Assembly (NCBI GenBank): GCA_021186555.1
Contig: JAJKFL010000004.1
Location: forward strand, 11,476,001-11,540,000
Source of the DNA: Reticulitermes speratus
Lineage: Eukaryota > Arthropoda > Insecta > Blattodea > Rhinotermitidae
Direction of reading: 5' to 3'
Length of the DNA: 64,000 bases
Made by a program: the position numbers and the translations under genes. The notes under the pieces were generated by a model. That model was not told where the DNA came from, made no database searches, and was given only the letters and a program-made list of their open reading frames with translations. Position 1 is the stretch's first letter; each line of letters opens with the position of its first letter. Below, piece after piece: positions 1 to 13,900 of this stretch.

Positions 1-1062
1 GTCAATATTTGTTCTTAACAGTTCATATAAATTTGTATAATTAGTGGTATGTTGAGTTGCTAAAAGTTATTAAAATTGACTGTAAAATCGAGTGGTATAT
101 ATAAACTACTTGCTGTAGTATACTTTATTAATTAACTCTTTTAATAAAGAAAACAGTGACAATGTTGTCCAGGTGCATTTGTTGGTGGAAATAATCAATT
201 TGAAGGTTATGTTGTTTCGTATCTACTTTAAAACATGTCTTATACTTCCAAAGTGCGCAGTCAAAGCGCAATATTTTACGCAATCTTTTTTAAATCTCAA
301 GAAAACTTGTGACAGTTTATTTTTGAAACTATCGTACCTGGTACGCACTATGCAAGGACCAATTTAAGATCTCAGTAATATACACATAGGTGGTACCTAT
401 GTAATTAATTTATTTAAAAGATAGTAACTCAATTTTATCATCTGTGTAACTATTTTTTGCTACTCATGCTGCTTTCACAGGCTGTTGTTAGAGTTTGCAA
501 TCTGTAGAACAGACAAGTGGACATTTCGTTCTGTCCTGGTGCAATTGGTAAGAACTGTAATTTGTACTGAAGCGGTTCTGCTTTTTGTAGGCTTCTGGGA
601 ATTTTACATTTGCTAATAAATAATCATAAAGAAATCCAAAGCAAGCCTGAACCTTTATTTTATTAACATAATATTCACTATAATTTTAAGGACAGAAATG
701 AAAATTCTTACTTCGAAAACTAACTTGGAAATTTTTCTTTAATATATTAAATTTTTTTTTGAAGACGAATAAATTAACAATAAATATCTCCTCTTGTCCC
801 CATGTAAATTATTAAATTTATTTTTACGTGTGTAGTTGTATATGCCTTACATCTTTGTGTTCAGAATGCAAACTTATGTAATCAGTCTAAATTAATCTAA
901 ATTGACATTAAGTTATAAAAATGCACTGAATGCTGCCATTTTATACAACAAACAATTTTCACCAGTTGCAACTTTAATTTAGAAAAATGAACTCGGTTTT
1001 ACTGCAGAATTAAATATTTACCTGGTAGTCGTAACTGATGGCATAACACTTAAGTGACTAAC

Positions 1063-1127
1063 GTATGTTCATATTGGTTGAACACTTCAGATTTAGTATG
1101 TTCATATTGGTTGAACACTTCAGATTT
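1063..1127. repeat. 33-bp direct duplication
   Basis: Two adjacent, nearly identical copies of about 33 bp lie at 1063-1095 and 1096-1127. They look like a recent simple tandem duplication in intron sequence. Confidence 0.9.
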
Positions 1128-1338
1128 GGCGTCTCTTTCTGATCAAATTTCATGCAATTGAATTTTAAATGTAAATAACACAGAGACCATAACATGCCTT
1201 CGAAAGCATAAAGCTTGAATGTACATATTTTATGTGTTTGTTTCTAGTTTATGAAAAACTAGACGATTGTAAAAAATCCCATTGTAACCATGTTTTACAC
1301 AAACAACCATATTTTCTTATCCTGTTAAAAAATTACAC

Positions 1339-2290
1339 GAGAAGTATACATTATTACCATGTTGCACGTACAGTCGTAAGGCACAAGTATACATTACTAC
1401 TATGTTGCACGTACAGTCGTAATGCACAAGTATACATTATTACCATGTTGCACGTACAGTCGTAAGGCACAAGTATACATTATTACCATGTTGCACGTAC
1501 AGTCGTAAGGCACAAGTATACATTATTACCATGTTGCACGTGCAGTCGTAAGGCACAAGTATACATTATTACCATGTTGCACGTACAGTCGTAAGGCACA
1601 AGTATACATTATTACCATGTTGCACGTACAGTCGTAATGCACAAGTATACATTATTACCATGTTGCACGTACAGTCGTAAGGCACAAGTATACATTATTA
1701 CCATGTTGCACGTACAGTCGTAAGGCACAAGTATACATTATTACCATGTTGCACGTGCAGTCGTAAGGCACAAGTATACATTATTACCATGTTGCACGTA
1801 CAGTCGTAAGGCACAAGTATACATTATTACCATGTTGCACGTACAGTCGTAAGGCACAAGTATACATTATTACCATGTTGCACGTACAGTCGTAAGGCAC
1901 AAGTATACATTATTACCATGTTGCACGTACAGTCGTAAGGCACAAGTTTACATTATTGCCATTTTACACATACAATCAAATGAAGAAAGCATACAGTCTT
2001 ACCACGTTACACTCATTTAAACGAAACAAGTGTATATTCTTACCATGTTACACACACAATCATACGTAAGAAGTATACATTCTTGCCACGTTACACACAG
2101 TCATACGAAACAGATATACATTATTCCCAAATCACAGCTGAATCTTACGGAAAGAATATACATTCTTACCACTTTACATTCATTCATAAGAAACAAGTAT
2201 ACGTTCTTATCATGTTACACACAATCATACAAAACAAATATACATTCGGATCATATCACACATACACAATCATACAAAACAATTTTAGCT
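1339..2290. repeat. 43-bp minisatellite with a diverged tail
   Basis: About 14 tandem units of 43 bp run from 1339 to about 1960. They are nearly identical, with a few single-base variants (GTACAG/GTGCAG, AAGGCA/AATGCA). From about 1961 to 2290 the same unit continues as strongly diverged copies that keep a 'tacattcttaccatgttaca'-like core. The young array therefore seems to have expanded from one edge of an older one. ORFs in this region are repeat artefacts. Confidence 0.95.
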
Positions 2291-2875
2291 TTTACCGTCT
2301 TTATAGACAATTGAGCCATCGCGTAAAATAAGTGTTCTCACATTATTGTGCTTATTATTTGTTTTTAACGCACGACGTCGATGAATTTAATATATATGAC
2401 ATTGTAACTGACCCGTGACAACTGTACATACGAGTGTGTTAGAAAATTATAACCTTTATCTGCAGTTGCTTGCAGTATGCGGACTGGCAAAGAGCAGCAG
2501 TATTGGAGTATTTTCTAGCTTTGACCTTAACAACTGTAGTCTATGAAAGTCAGCTACGAACAGTAGTTTCAGCAATGGTAAAAAAGTAGTTTAATAATGT
2601 CTCAACATAGCATGCCAAAACATCCTGTCCAAATTTATGTAGTGAAGATATGTGGTACTTTTGCTGGCTGGTAATTTTTTGTAAGAGTTCTGTAAACAAA
2701 TGTCTATTGTTCTAACATCACTCGCCGTTTCTCGTTATCACTACACTATCCATATTTTGTCGGAACCAAGATACAGTAGTCATGTCAGTTGTATCCTTGT
2801 TGTTCACCGCGATTTGGATTTGTACACAAAGAGAACAAGTCGATCACGACTTATATATTTTAAAAAAAGAACTCA

Positions 2876-2918
2876 GCTACACGTTTCGGCTTTTCATATA
2901 AAAGCCGAAACGTGTAGC
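2876..2918. repeat. perfect 19-bp stem hairpin containing a GAAACGTGTAG motif
   Basis: Two perfect 19-nt arms (2876-2894 and 2900-2918) flank a 5-nt loop. The arms contain the CCGAAAC and GTGTAGC strings seen in the foldback family elsewhere, but there is no CUGANGA box. It is probably a stripped remnant of that family. Confidence 0.8.
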
Positions 2919-4271
2919 CGAGGCTTCTAAAATGTACTAGATATACTCGGTTGCTGTTGTGATCGTTAAAGCTAGTCAGTTTCTTTTAATTACGAAATTT
3001 GTTAGTGCCAAAATTTGTCATGTAGTGTAAAACACATTTAGACGCCTGAGGTTCTAAGAGCGATGGCTCTAATGGGTCTAGAATGTGACGAAATTTTATT
3101 TAGTTTAAATTTACTGACTTTCGGCGGAACCTGCCGCCTCCTTCTTCAGGACAGATATATATATAAAACATAATATTAATAATAATTTGATATGACAAAA
3201 TTTTGGTTCAGACATAAATATCACCATGTTCTTTATCTTCCTTTGTGTAATCCTTCTTGACTCACGCCTCATGTTTCTTGTCCGCTTCTGTGTGTCCTAA
3301 TACTTGTACAGTCTGTAACCGCTTATTCACGCCATATAGTTGCTGTAAGTATGCTCTCTTATGTCTTTGGCCAGCAGACGTTTTTCAGCATTTTATGACG
3401 GTAAGTGCTTCAAAAAAATACACTTTTCTTAGCAGACTTAGAATCGTAGACACAGTATCAGCATTAGTTGTAGTTTGGCACAGGCGCTTTGGGGGAGCGA
3501 TTACGAGCATTCACTTGTGGTGTAAAATCCAGTGTCAAAATTGATATAGTTAGGTTTACAGTGAAATTGTACTCAACATTCGAACTTTTCCCATTTATTT
3601 ATTTCACACCTGTTTTATTATCTTATGACATCTTTTAGGAAGACTAAATTTATTATTATAGATCATGAATAAGTACATATTTATAGTAACGTAATTAGTT
3701 AAGTATATTAAATATTTTGAACCTGAGTAGTAATAATGGCAATATTAATAACTGGACACTTGATTTTAAGACTGCTGTTGTCTGAAATGTGACGCCGTGT
3801 AGTCACGTGGAAGTGCAGCGACATTTTAGATGACCCGACTGCTTGTAAAATCAATGTAGATTAAAAGCGTAAGGGCGGATGGCATATTTTGTCTGCCCTA
3901 ATTGTGGAGGCAGTAGGATCCTCTGATTCGTATGTACATTTCTCCCAGACTAGAAGGCGTCACATCCCAATTTAAATATTAAATTTTAAATTGAGTTTTG
4001 AAGAATCAAACGTGATCAGCGTCTGTGCCAAAGGTGCATTTAGATTTGTATATATTAAGCTGCCCATGGAAGTAATGGGGGAAAAAAAAGGTGACATGTG
4101 TCATGGGCATTTGGAAGAGCTGAAGCCGTTTGACACATATGTCAATTTTTACCCATTACTTTCATTTATGCTGACACGCTTTTGCCAGCTTAGTTGTATG
4201 TTTAAAATAAATGAATATGATATTTGTACATGCAGCTATAAAGTGCCTTAGATTCTAAAATATTTTGATTA

Positions 4272-4546
4272 TACAGGGACATTGTGTTACATTAGAACTC
4301 TCCCTAGTCACTTCCGGTTGGCTCAACGTGCAGTGAACAACGTGTTTGTTATTTCTGAAGCATGTTTTGAGAGCCGAAGGAAAATATATCCAACGCCTTT
4401 TTAAATATTGTGTGCAAAAACCGAATATTAACTGAAGTAAACACGTGGACCCAGACTGGCGGCAACGTGGAAGAGCAGCGAGCGCTGCGCGTCTGCCGTA
4501 GCGCGAAATAATAATGCGGGTTGTCAGATATAATAATGTCCCTGTA
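4272..4546. mobile_element. TA-flanked miniature inverted-repeat element
   Basis: The left end TATACAGGGACATT and right end AATGTCCCTGTATA are inverted repeats bordered by TA, as in Tc1/mariner-type non-autonomous elements. The right-end segment (GTCAGATATAATAATG) resembles the right ends of the elements at 43549-43705 and 53577-54264, so the three look related. There is no transposase. Confidence 0.75.
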
Positions 4547-4785
4547 TAATGTGAAAAAGTTTATTAAATTACGCAAACTTAATTACGTATGAAATTAAAT
4601 ACATTTTTGTTCTCATATGTGAGACATTTTGTCAATAATACTATGAAGAAATTTTATCAAAACCAAAACTGTATAGCAGTAAAATTGTCACGTAAATTTC
4701 ATTCAAATACAAGCATTTTTGCTAAAGTTATTTAAATAAATCCTCTTTATTTCACAACATTAATAGTAATGTCCTATATTTACAG

Positions 4786-4965
4786 CCTATGGGTATCCTC
4801 TCAATCCTTGAGGAAGAGTCTATGTTCCCTAAGGCTACTGATAAGACCTTTGAGGAGAAGCTGATGAACAATCATCTGGGCAAGTCGCCCAACTTCCAGA
4901 AGCCTAAGCCACCAAAGCCTGGTCAAGTGGCTGCTCACTTTGCCATTGGTCATTATGCAGGCACT
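4786..4965 (+). CDS. Mhc: Mhc exon w1: lower 50-kDa domain with loop 3
   Basis: Sixty complete codons start at [11 protein letters not shown] and end at HYAGT. The acceptor is TACAG at 4781-4785 and the donor GTAAGT begins at 4966, phase 0 on both sides. The [10 protein letters not shown] segment is the insect loop 3 region of the actin-binding face. It follows the relay helix, whose exon (alternative exon 9 class in Drosophila) is not in this window. Confidence 0.97.
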
Positions 4966-7900
4966 GTAAGTGAATTACTTTGAACACAATGCATTCTGGG
5001 AACGGAAGTATCTGCCTCAGGCGTCCTAAGTATCTACCCTGTTTCGACGTCTTTGAAAATTTCGTAATACGGAAAAAAATATTACATAAGACAAGTGAAG
5101 AAGGCCAGAAATATTCGTTAACGGAAAAAATTTATTTTATTATATCTTGCCTAGTGTTACTGGTTATACATTCTATGACCTTAAAACAAATCAAGAAACA
5201 AAATAAATATATAAATTAAGTGGATTTTAGACATAAGGAGACAATAATAAATTAAAAAATTAAACGTACTCCCATGCCCAAGTTAGTGCATTACTATATC
5301 CGACTTGTAGAAGAAACGTATGTCGACCAAAGGATAGATGGAAAGACCAATACACTTGAACACTGGACAAATATGAAATTCGCTTATGCCCTGTGTCTTA
5401 TAGTGACCTAGTATTGTTAGGAGACTGAAATTTAATATGCCAATGGGCCATAAAATGTGATCAGGAAATGAGACAAGGAAGGCATACATCATTTTGGTAA
5501 GGAAACCTCTTACAAAACGCTCTAACGTATTTTTCCACATTATCTCATAAACGGCATTATTTAAAAAAAAGTTATTGAACATAAAATGTGTGTTTTGATT
5601 TTCTCTACAACTTATGTCTGAAACATTTCTCATTCTAAGAATAATTCAGCGAGATATTATCATAAATGTACATAGGTCTTCATGTAAAGTACTCGCAATT
5701 TTTGTCAGATTTTAATGAAACTTGAATTATCTCAGCAGGTTTTCAAAAAATACTTAAATATCAGGTTTGGTAAAAATCCGTCCAGTGGGAACCGAGTAGT
5801 TTTATGCGGACGGACAGACATGACGAAGCTAATAGTCGCTTTTCGCATTTTTTGGGAACGCGCCTAATAACTAATCCTCATGTACACGTCACGGTCTTTA
5901 ATAAAAGATGCGTGTCGCATTTCCTACGGTGTAAGCCAACGCAGATCTATCTCTTCATATTGGTAAAAATGTAGCTTTTTCGTTCTATTTCACTTTGTGT
6001 AAATAACAAATACAATGACTCACAATCTCACATATATCAAACCCGTATCACTCCGTAGAATTACCAGTTACATTCTATTATATTCTATAATTCTGGTGAA
6101 CTTATAATAAAGTTTCTCGCTAACTGTAAGGCCAGCAACATGATAGTATATATATGGGCTGGTTTCAGTTGAAATTCTACTGTTGCAATTCAGGTGTCTT
6201 ACAACATCACTGGCTGGCTTGAGAAGAACAAAGATCCACTGAACGACACTGTGGTTGACCAGTTCAAGAAGTCCAGCAACAGGCTGTTAACTGAGATCTT
6301 TGCCGACCACCCTGGACAGTCCGGTGGCGCTGACGCCGGTGGTGGTGGCGGCAAGGGTAAGTCTTCCGTCGCAGACGTCTTTATTTAAGATCAGGGTTTG
6401 AATTGAATTGAATTGACTGGATTTGTCTGGCTCAAGATACGCCCCAGTGAGAGGCTCTTGTGAACTTTCACCTTCCATAAATACAGAAACGTCTTGACTA
6501 GTTGAGGAAATGTTAGCTTCTGAAAGTTAACTTCACTCTATCGAATTTTGAATCTCTGAAAACATGTGAAGTCCAATACCCAGAGGGTGTAGAATATTCA
6601 GATTGCTTACATTAGGGGTGGGGCATGCGGTGGTGTAGTTGGTTGAGGCACTGCGCTACAAGCCGGAAGGTCACGGGTTCGAATCCCGATGGTGTCATTG
6701 GAATTTTTCATTGACATAATCCGTCCGGCCGCACTATGGCCCTGGAGTCGACTCAGCCTCTAACAGAAACGAGTACCAGGAAAATTTCCTAATGGGTAAA
6801 GGCTGCCGGTGCGTAGGGCTGACAACCTTCCCACCTTCATGTGCCGATTGTGTTGAAATCTGGGAGCCTCAACCTCCTGGAACCCTCAGGTTCTGTACAG
6901 GAATTGCTTTACCTTTACCTCTTTACATTAGGGGTGCCCAACCTTTTGCGGCAAAGGCCCACAACCTGGTCCGCGGGCTACAGATGTAAAAATCACAATA
7001 AGTGGTATATTTTATAGTACATGTTCAATTTCCAAATATCACAAACTATTGGGCAGCGGTTTGGACACTCCTGCCTAATATGATAATAGGAATTCTTATT
7101 TTTAAATTTTCTATGACAAGGGCCATACTCACTCCATGCAGGTTATTGCTTTCTGCCATGTGGTTCGGTCATATTGTTGAAATAATTTGCAGGTCTATAA
7201 CGATTTTAAATACATGTCGTAATTTTTACCCTTTTTACCTTTTGACGAAAAGATTGTATTTTGCTTTTGGCACATATTCTTTGATATTTCAGCTAGAATC
7301 TATGCTCTGGTAAGTCTTTGATTCCTTCTATATGAATTTAGTTGCATCACAATTACAAACAAATAGACATGGTAGTGTTTTATATATATAGTAATTGTAT
7401 TCTCGTCACTTAAGCCGAAGAAGTTGCTATATTTGTTCTGGTTTATTAAAAATGCAGAATCAAATTCACATGGTGTAATAGTAAAGTAGGTTACTTTAAA
7501 TTGGTTGCTTCCAAAGTCATGAATTACCGTAAGCCACGAAGAAGAAAACCGAACATAAATGTTAAACGAGTTGAAGATCTTTTTAAATATGTTGTTTAAT
7601 GACGCTGTCAGTTTCTGGGATTGTAAAGCGTCGGTGGTAGATGAATGAATGAGTATGGAGCATTGGTGGAATGATACTGACAAGGAAAAACTGAAGTACT
7701 GGTAGAAAGACGTTTCCAAGTGCCACTTTGTCCACCACGAATCCCACATGCACTGACCTGGTAACGAAACTGTAATTCGGCGGCGAGTTTCCGACGATCT
7801 TTAAGATCCTATCAGGATTAATGAAGATAAAATTATTTACGTAACTAAAAATTGAACAAAATATAAGTAATTTTCTTTTGTGTTTTTGTCTTATATTTAG

Positions 7901-10900
7901 CTTACAGTAATCTAAATATATTTGCTCCATTAACGTACAAAAATTAAAGGGAAGAAAATATATCTGTGGCACTGCTTATGGAAGACTGCTAAGTGGCTGT
8001 ACATGTAGTCGTGATGTTTGAAGTGGATTTTTTGCATTAATTTTAATAACACAGAACAGAGTTTATGATCTACATTTGTAAAGAGCCTCACATAACATGT
8101 ATCCTATCTTGATAAGAGTTTTACAAACTTATACAATATTTTATTCTATAAATAATTTATAACTTTGGAAGTGCTTATGAATATACCATGGTTACAACAC
8201 AGTTACAACCCACATCCTATATATTCAAGTTATACATTGTCTGCAAGACACACAAACATATACAGGGCATACACAAAAGAATGGTGCGGTTGAATTGATA
8301 ATTCAATTGATACCGCACCATTCTTTTGTGTATGCCCTGTATATAGTGGTGTCCAGATATGAAACATATGAAAGACTTTTAGTTTCAGGATATGAGACCA
8401 ATTACTGGCATTCTGATTGCACCTACAGGTAACCCCTCATCACTAATAACATGGCTACCATGAAGTCTCCTCTTTCTTCTGTCATAGCATGAAGTGGAAT
8501 TCTTATTCTTGTACTTTGGTACCCACTGTGTTTGACTCCACGAAACTTGTGTCCACCATTTCTTTTAATTCTGATGTCCTAATGTGTAGTTTTCTGTACT
8601 TCATAATTAATTGTTCCAAGTGCCTTGTTTTACTGCAGAATTAGTCGTTGCAGAATATTTTCTTTCACACTCGTTACTTTCTGCAGCCATTTTGTTTTGG
8701 TTATCATGGTACATATGATTAGTTTTCTAGTGTCGTTAAACAGAGAATCACATCAGACATAACACAAACAACAATTTTTCCTTTTTTCATTATGTTTTGT
8801 TATTCTGCTTTTTTATCAATATATTCTTAACATAATGTTCTTTTCGGCTACATTTTTATCCTGAATCACAGTTATGTATATGATTACTCTTCAGTGCTAA
8901 AAAATACCAATCATTATAGTCACAGACAGATTTTCTTGGTTTATCTGTGATTTATCTACCTTTTATCCGTGACATACCCATAACTGTGTGTATTCTAGTT
9001 TATTCTTATAATATTATAAAGGATTTTCTTCTGAGGTAATTAATATTACCCTCTACACAACTTAATTATAGTTAGATAACTTTGTATTCACGCTAAACAG
9101 CTACATGTTTCGACAGACATGCGGTCATCTTCAGGCTGTACAATTTACAAGTGTCTGTCGAAACATGTAGCTGTTTAATGTGAATACATACTTACCTAAC
9201 TATAATGAAGTTGTGTAGACCCTAATTTTAACTACTTTAAACACCTGAATTCTGAACACAATGTGATGCACATCATCAAAAGTTCCTTCTCAATAATTAT
9301 TATGTATTTGATTAGTCTTTTCATGTCATTTAATGCAACAAGACTATATGCATTACAAGAACAACGCCATTTTGTTTTAACTGTTTATTCCTCAACAATT
9401 TTAACACAGTTACAATTATGTTTATGTTTTTTTTTATGTTTGCAGAATTATAGGTCTTTCCTTCATATTACAACCAAGCAATATTTTTTACACAACATGC
9501 ATTTAATACTTCATGTTGTTCTGTTCAAATGTGCGGCTACTTGAACATTGTTTCCTTCCGGTTAAACAGGAGGTGCGAAGAGAGCTAAGGGCTCCGGATT
9601 CCAGACCGTATCTTCCTTGTACCGGGTAAATACTGTTGCTTACCAGTGCCGGTGACCGCTTCTCCCGTCAGGACAAGACACTGCTCGGATCTGTCCTTCC
9701 GTCCAGTTATCGCTTTCCTTGTCCTGTAACTATGTATTCTTAGAGTAACATAATGTGCAATGTTACAGATCTCACTGAAGTATAATGTTAGCCCATTCAC
9801 AAAATCGCGTAATTAAACGTGAGTTGAAAATATCCTGATTTCCATGGTCATAGAGTAATAAAATGATACGAAATTACAACATAATTCATACGTTTCAGAT
9901 TGAGTTGTCAGTAGATGGCTAAATGAGTTTTTCATGTATAGCCATGAGAGATACAAAGATTATTCCGTAATATTAGGGTAACGTGCTAATTGCCACTTGG
10001 GAGGTTGAAGCTGACATGTACTTCAGTAACACCACTTCCTATGTGAATTCTAACTTTCAAATTTAGTCAGCCCAGTCTCAAGGTATCCCGTCAAAAAACG
10101 AAAAAATGTTTTGGCTATTGTTGCATTTTGACGTTACTAAATTTCCCTCCAACATCGTGTCTTTCTATCCCATCTAAATGTTTTCCCGTACATTTTCAAG
10201 TCTTCTGGGCTGTTACACCATGTCACCTGGTCAATAGTTCCACATTTCGAAAGAATGTTGTTAATTATTTGACAGTTTACACGGCGTAAACATTCCTGAA
10301 GACATGAATTTTCATCAAACCCCGCTGTGAGAGCCTTATTGTTCCATACATTTCGCTGTGTCCGTTACAAAAGTTTCCCTGGTGCTGCAGTTTGAGAGTA
10401 ATTTGAGACTTGCTGACGCACAAACATTAACCGTCGCTCAGTAGCAAATAGCTCATATCTGTGTTGCCGCTCTCAATGTATCCGCTAACACTATCAGTGC
10501 TTTGTATTCTTTGTTGTTTCTACCAGGTGGCCGAGGCAAAAAGGGTGGTGGTTTCGCCACTGTATCTTCCTCCTACAAGGTGCGCCGTCACGGTCATCTG
10601 TGTTTGTCTCACTAATCACCAGAAGCGTTGATCCCATTCCTAAGACATTTTTGCATTTCATCCACGGATGAATTTAAATGACCAGATAGTTCCTGCATCA
10701 GGGATTTCGTAAATACAGATTTTTTTAAAATTTCCCTGGTGCAAGTGACTTTTTGGAAAGTAAAGTATCGCCAGGTCTTATGTTGTATTTCCCAACCGAC
10801 CTGGTTTGTATGATGTTTGTTGAGTCTCGAAGAAACGAACGTGAAAATAAATGGGATCTGCGCTGTGGTGAATTTGAGACAGCACTGGCTGATAAGATCT

Positions 10901-13900
10901 GAGTGATGTAGTGAGATTCATTATTATTTGAAAATTTTGGTTAACGTGACCACGTCAGCCTAGCCGGAATCTGCTACTCCATCCGCTTATCTGTTTTCCA
11001 GTTTTCCAAAAAAAAAAAAAAAAAAAAAACTTTTTATAATACGCTTCAAGAAATTCGTGATCGAATTTTTTAACCTTCATTATTTCAGTCCCATCTGAAA
11101 CGATAATTTAATTACTCGATTAATTATAAGCGTTTTCTAACTTTTCTTGCGCTGCTTTATTATATATATATTTTTTTTGTTTCTTATACGAGTCACTTTC
11201 GTCAAAAACATCTTCAAACATTGCTGTTCACAGCGTATTTGCAACAGCATTACGACCAGATATATATTTATTTGAGCATTACAATTACCGTTTTTAGCAC
11301 CATGTATATTATGCTGTGCGCTGGTTGTCAGCCGGTGATAGGTTTATGATAGTTACGCCAGATGGCAGTTGTCGTTGTGAAGCAGTCGAGGGGTAAACAG
11401 GCACCTATGCTTGGGTCGAGGTTGGAGCATCGTACTTTACCGATAAATCTGTCGAACTAAGAAATTTTTAAATTCATGGCGTAAATATTGAGTGAAAGTA
11501 TGATTTCATGGTATTATTCTGTGTACGACCTATGCGATTGAAGGGTTATCTGTGGAAATTATAGCTGGACACGCCGTGAATTAATGCGTGAATACCATAT
11601 TTATGACGTCACATGAAGGGCGGTGGCTATTTATAGGCCTAATAAAATTACATTTTAAGAGCAGAGACAGGGCAGATTTTTAAGACTTATTCAGTTCATT
11701 TCAGAAGCGAAACCCTTCATGGCCTTACATAATTGTCGTGATCCTTGTTAGGAACGTGGACGTAACACTCCACGCATTAATGCTGTACAGTGAAATAATC
11801 GCTGTTTGTTCTGAGATCCACACAAAACACATAAATTCAGTCCGTACCGCGCAGTAAACACACTCCGTCTCAGTTATACAAACCAGTCAGTTAATGCTGT
11901 ACAGTGAAATAATCGCTGTTTGTTCTGAGATCCACACAAAACACATAAATACAGTCCGTACCGCGCAGTAAACACACTCCGTCTCAGTTATACAAACCAG
12001 TCAGTTAATGCTGTACAGTGAAATAATCGCTGTTTGTTCTGAGATCCACACAAAACACATAAATACAGTTCGTACCGCGCAGTAAACACACTCCGTCTCA
12101 GTTATACAAACCAGTCAGTTAATGTTGTACAGTGAAATAATGGCTGTTTGTTCTGAGATCCACACAAAACACATAAATACAGTCCGTACCGCGCAGTAAA
12201 CACACTCCGTCTCAGTTATACAAACCAGTCAGTTAATGCTGTACAGTGAAATAATCGCTGTTTGTTCTGAGATCCACACAAAACACATAAATACAGTCCG
12301 TACCGCGCAGTAAACACACTCCGTCTCAGTTATACAAACCAGTCAGTTAATGTTGTACAGTGAAATAATCGCTGTTTGTTCTGAGATCCACACAAAACAC
12401 ATAAATACAGTCCGTACCGCGCAGTAAACACACTCCGTCTCAGTTATACAAACCAGTCAGTTAATGTTGTACAGTGAAATAATTGCTGTTTGTTCTGAGA
12501 TCCACACAAAACACATAAATACAGTCCGTACCGCGCAGTAAACACCCTCCGTCTCAGTTATACAAACCAGTCAGTTAATGTTGTACAGTGAAATAATGGC
12601 TGTTTGTTCTGAGATCCACACAAAACACATAAATACAGTCCGTACCGCGCAGTAAACACACTCCGTCTCAGTTATACAAACCAGTCAGTTAATGTTGTAC
12701 AGTGAAATAATGGCTGTTTGTTCTGAGATCCACACAAAACACATAAACACAGTCCGTACCGCGCAGTAAACACACTCCGTCTCAGTTATACAAACCAGTC
12801 AGTTAATGCTGTACAGTGAAATAATCGCTGTTTGTTCTGAGATCCACACAAAACACATAAATACAGTCCTTACCGCGCAGTAAACACACTCCGTCTCAGT
12901 TATACAAACCAGTCAGTTAATGCTGTACAGTGAAATAATCGCTGTTTGTTCTGAGATCCACACAAAACACATAAATACATTCCGTACCGCGCAGTAAACA
13001 CACTCCGTCTCAGTTATACAAACCAGTCAGTTAATGTTGTACAGTGAAATAATCGCTGTTTGTTCTGAGATCCACACAAAACACATAAATACAGTCCGTA
13101 CCGCGCAGTAAACACACTCCGTCTCAGTTATACAAACCAGTCAGTTAATGTTGTACAGTGAAATAATGGCTGTTTGTTCTGAGATCCACACAAAACACAT
13201 AAACACAGTCCGTACCGCGCAGTAAACACACTCCGTCTCAGTTATACAAACCAGTCAGTTAATGCTGTACAGTGAAATAATCGCTGTTTGTTCTGAGATC
13301 CACACAAAACACATAAATACAGTCCGTACCGCGCAGTAAACACACTCCGTCTCAGTTATACAAACCAGTCAGTTAATGTTGTACAGTGAAATAATCGCTG
13401 TTTGTTCTGAGATCCACACAAAACACATAAATACAGCTCGTACCGCGCAGTAAACACACTCCGTCTCAGTTATACAAACCAGTCAGTTAATGTTGTACAG
13501 TGAAATAATCGCTGTTTGTTCGGAGATCCACACAAAACACATAAATACACTGTGTGGGCAGAACGTTGAATTTATGAATGTTAAACATAGTGGTACATAT
13601 AGTAACCACTGGGGATTAAAGGTTGAAGTTAGTTACGATTATTAAAATGACGTAGCCGGGATCAAAATCAAATTATCTTTACAAAAATAGTTTCGTGATA
13701 GCATTGTGATCAAAATCGGGCAGGTAGTTTTGCGCTGTCTTACGTACCGACAGACGGACGTACAACCAATATCGTGCTTTTGAAAATACAGCCAAAGCCA
13801 TTTCTAACGACATCGGTTTATACGACACCTCGTCTATAACGTCAGATATTCTGTAATACCAATTATTTCATCACTGTTAAGCATAGCATTACTCTCCTCG

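Larger units (their letters stand above)
1..4785 (+). other. 5' flank inside the gene: intron upstream of the first visible exon
   Basis: I see no myosin exon here. The relay-region exon that should precede 4786 is not present, so this is part of a long intron or starts beyond it. The stretch holds a 33-bp direct duplication, a 43-bp minisatellite, a short perfect hairpin, foldback remnants near 3108-3154 and 3790-3845, and a TA-flanked miniature element. The short ORFs here have no recognisable similarity and lie in AT-rich or repetitive DNA. Confidence 0.7.
6357..10526 (+). other. Mhc: Mhc intron between w2 and w3 (4.2 kb)
   Basis: Besides the SINE, hAT-like element, hairpin MITE and foldback listed separately, the remainder (about 7080-8250, 8345-9050, 9227-10526) is AT-rich. 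I see no exon, RNA gene or clear repeat there. Confidence 0.7.

Noticed and set aside
1339-1960. Direct repeats as a CRISPR array
   Set aside because: The repeats are contiguous 43-bp tandem units with no unique spacers, and the genome is eukaryotic with introns.
3108-3154. Additional hammerhead-like motif on the minus strand
   Set aside because: It has CTGAAGA, a strong stem II and GAAA, but GAAA is followed by GTC with no stem III and stem I does not close. It may be a relative, but the core geometry is not met.
6624-6700. Functional tRNA gene
   Set aside because: A and B boxes are present but the acceptor and anticodon stems do not pair well, and a SINE body with a repeated tail follows.
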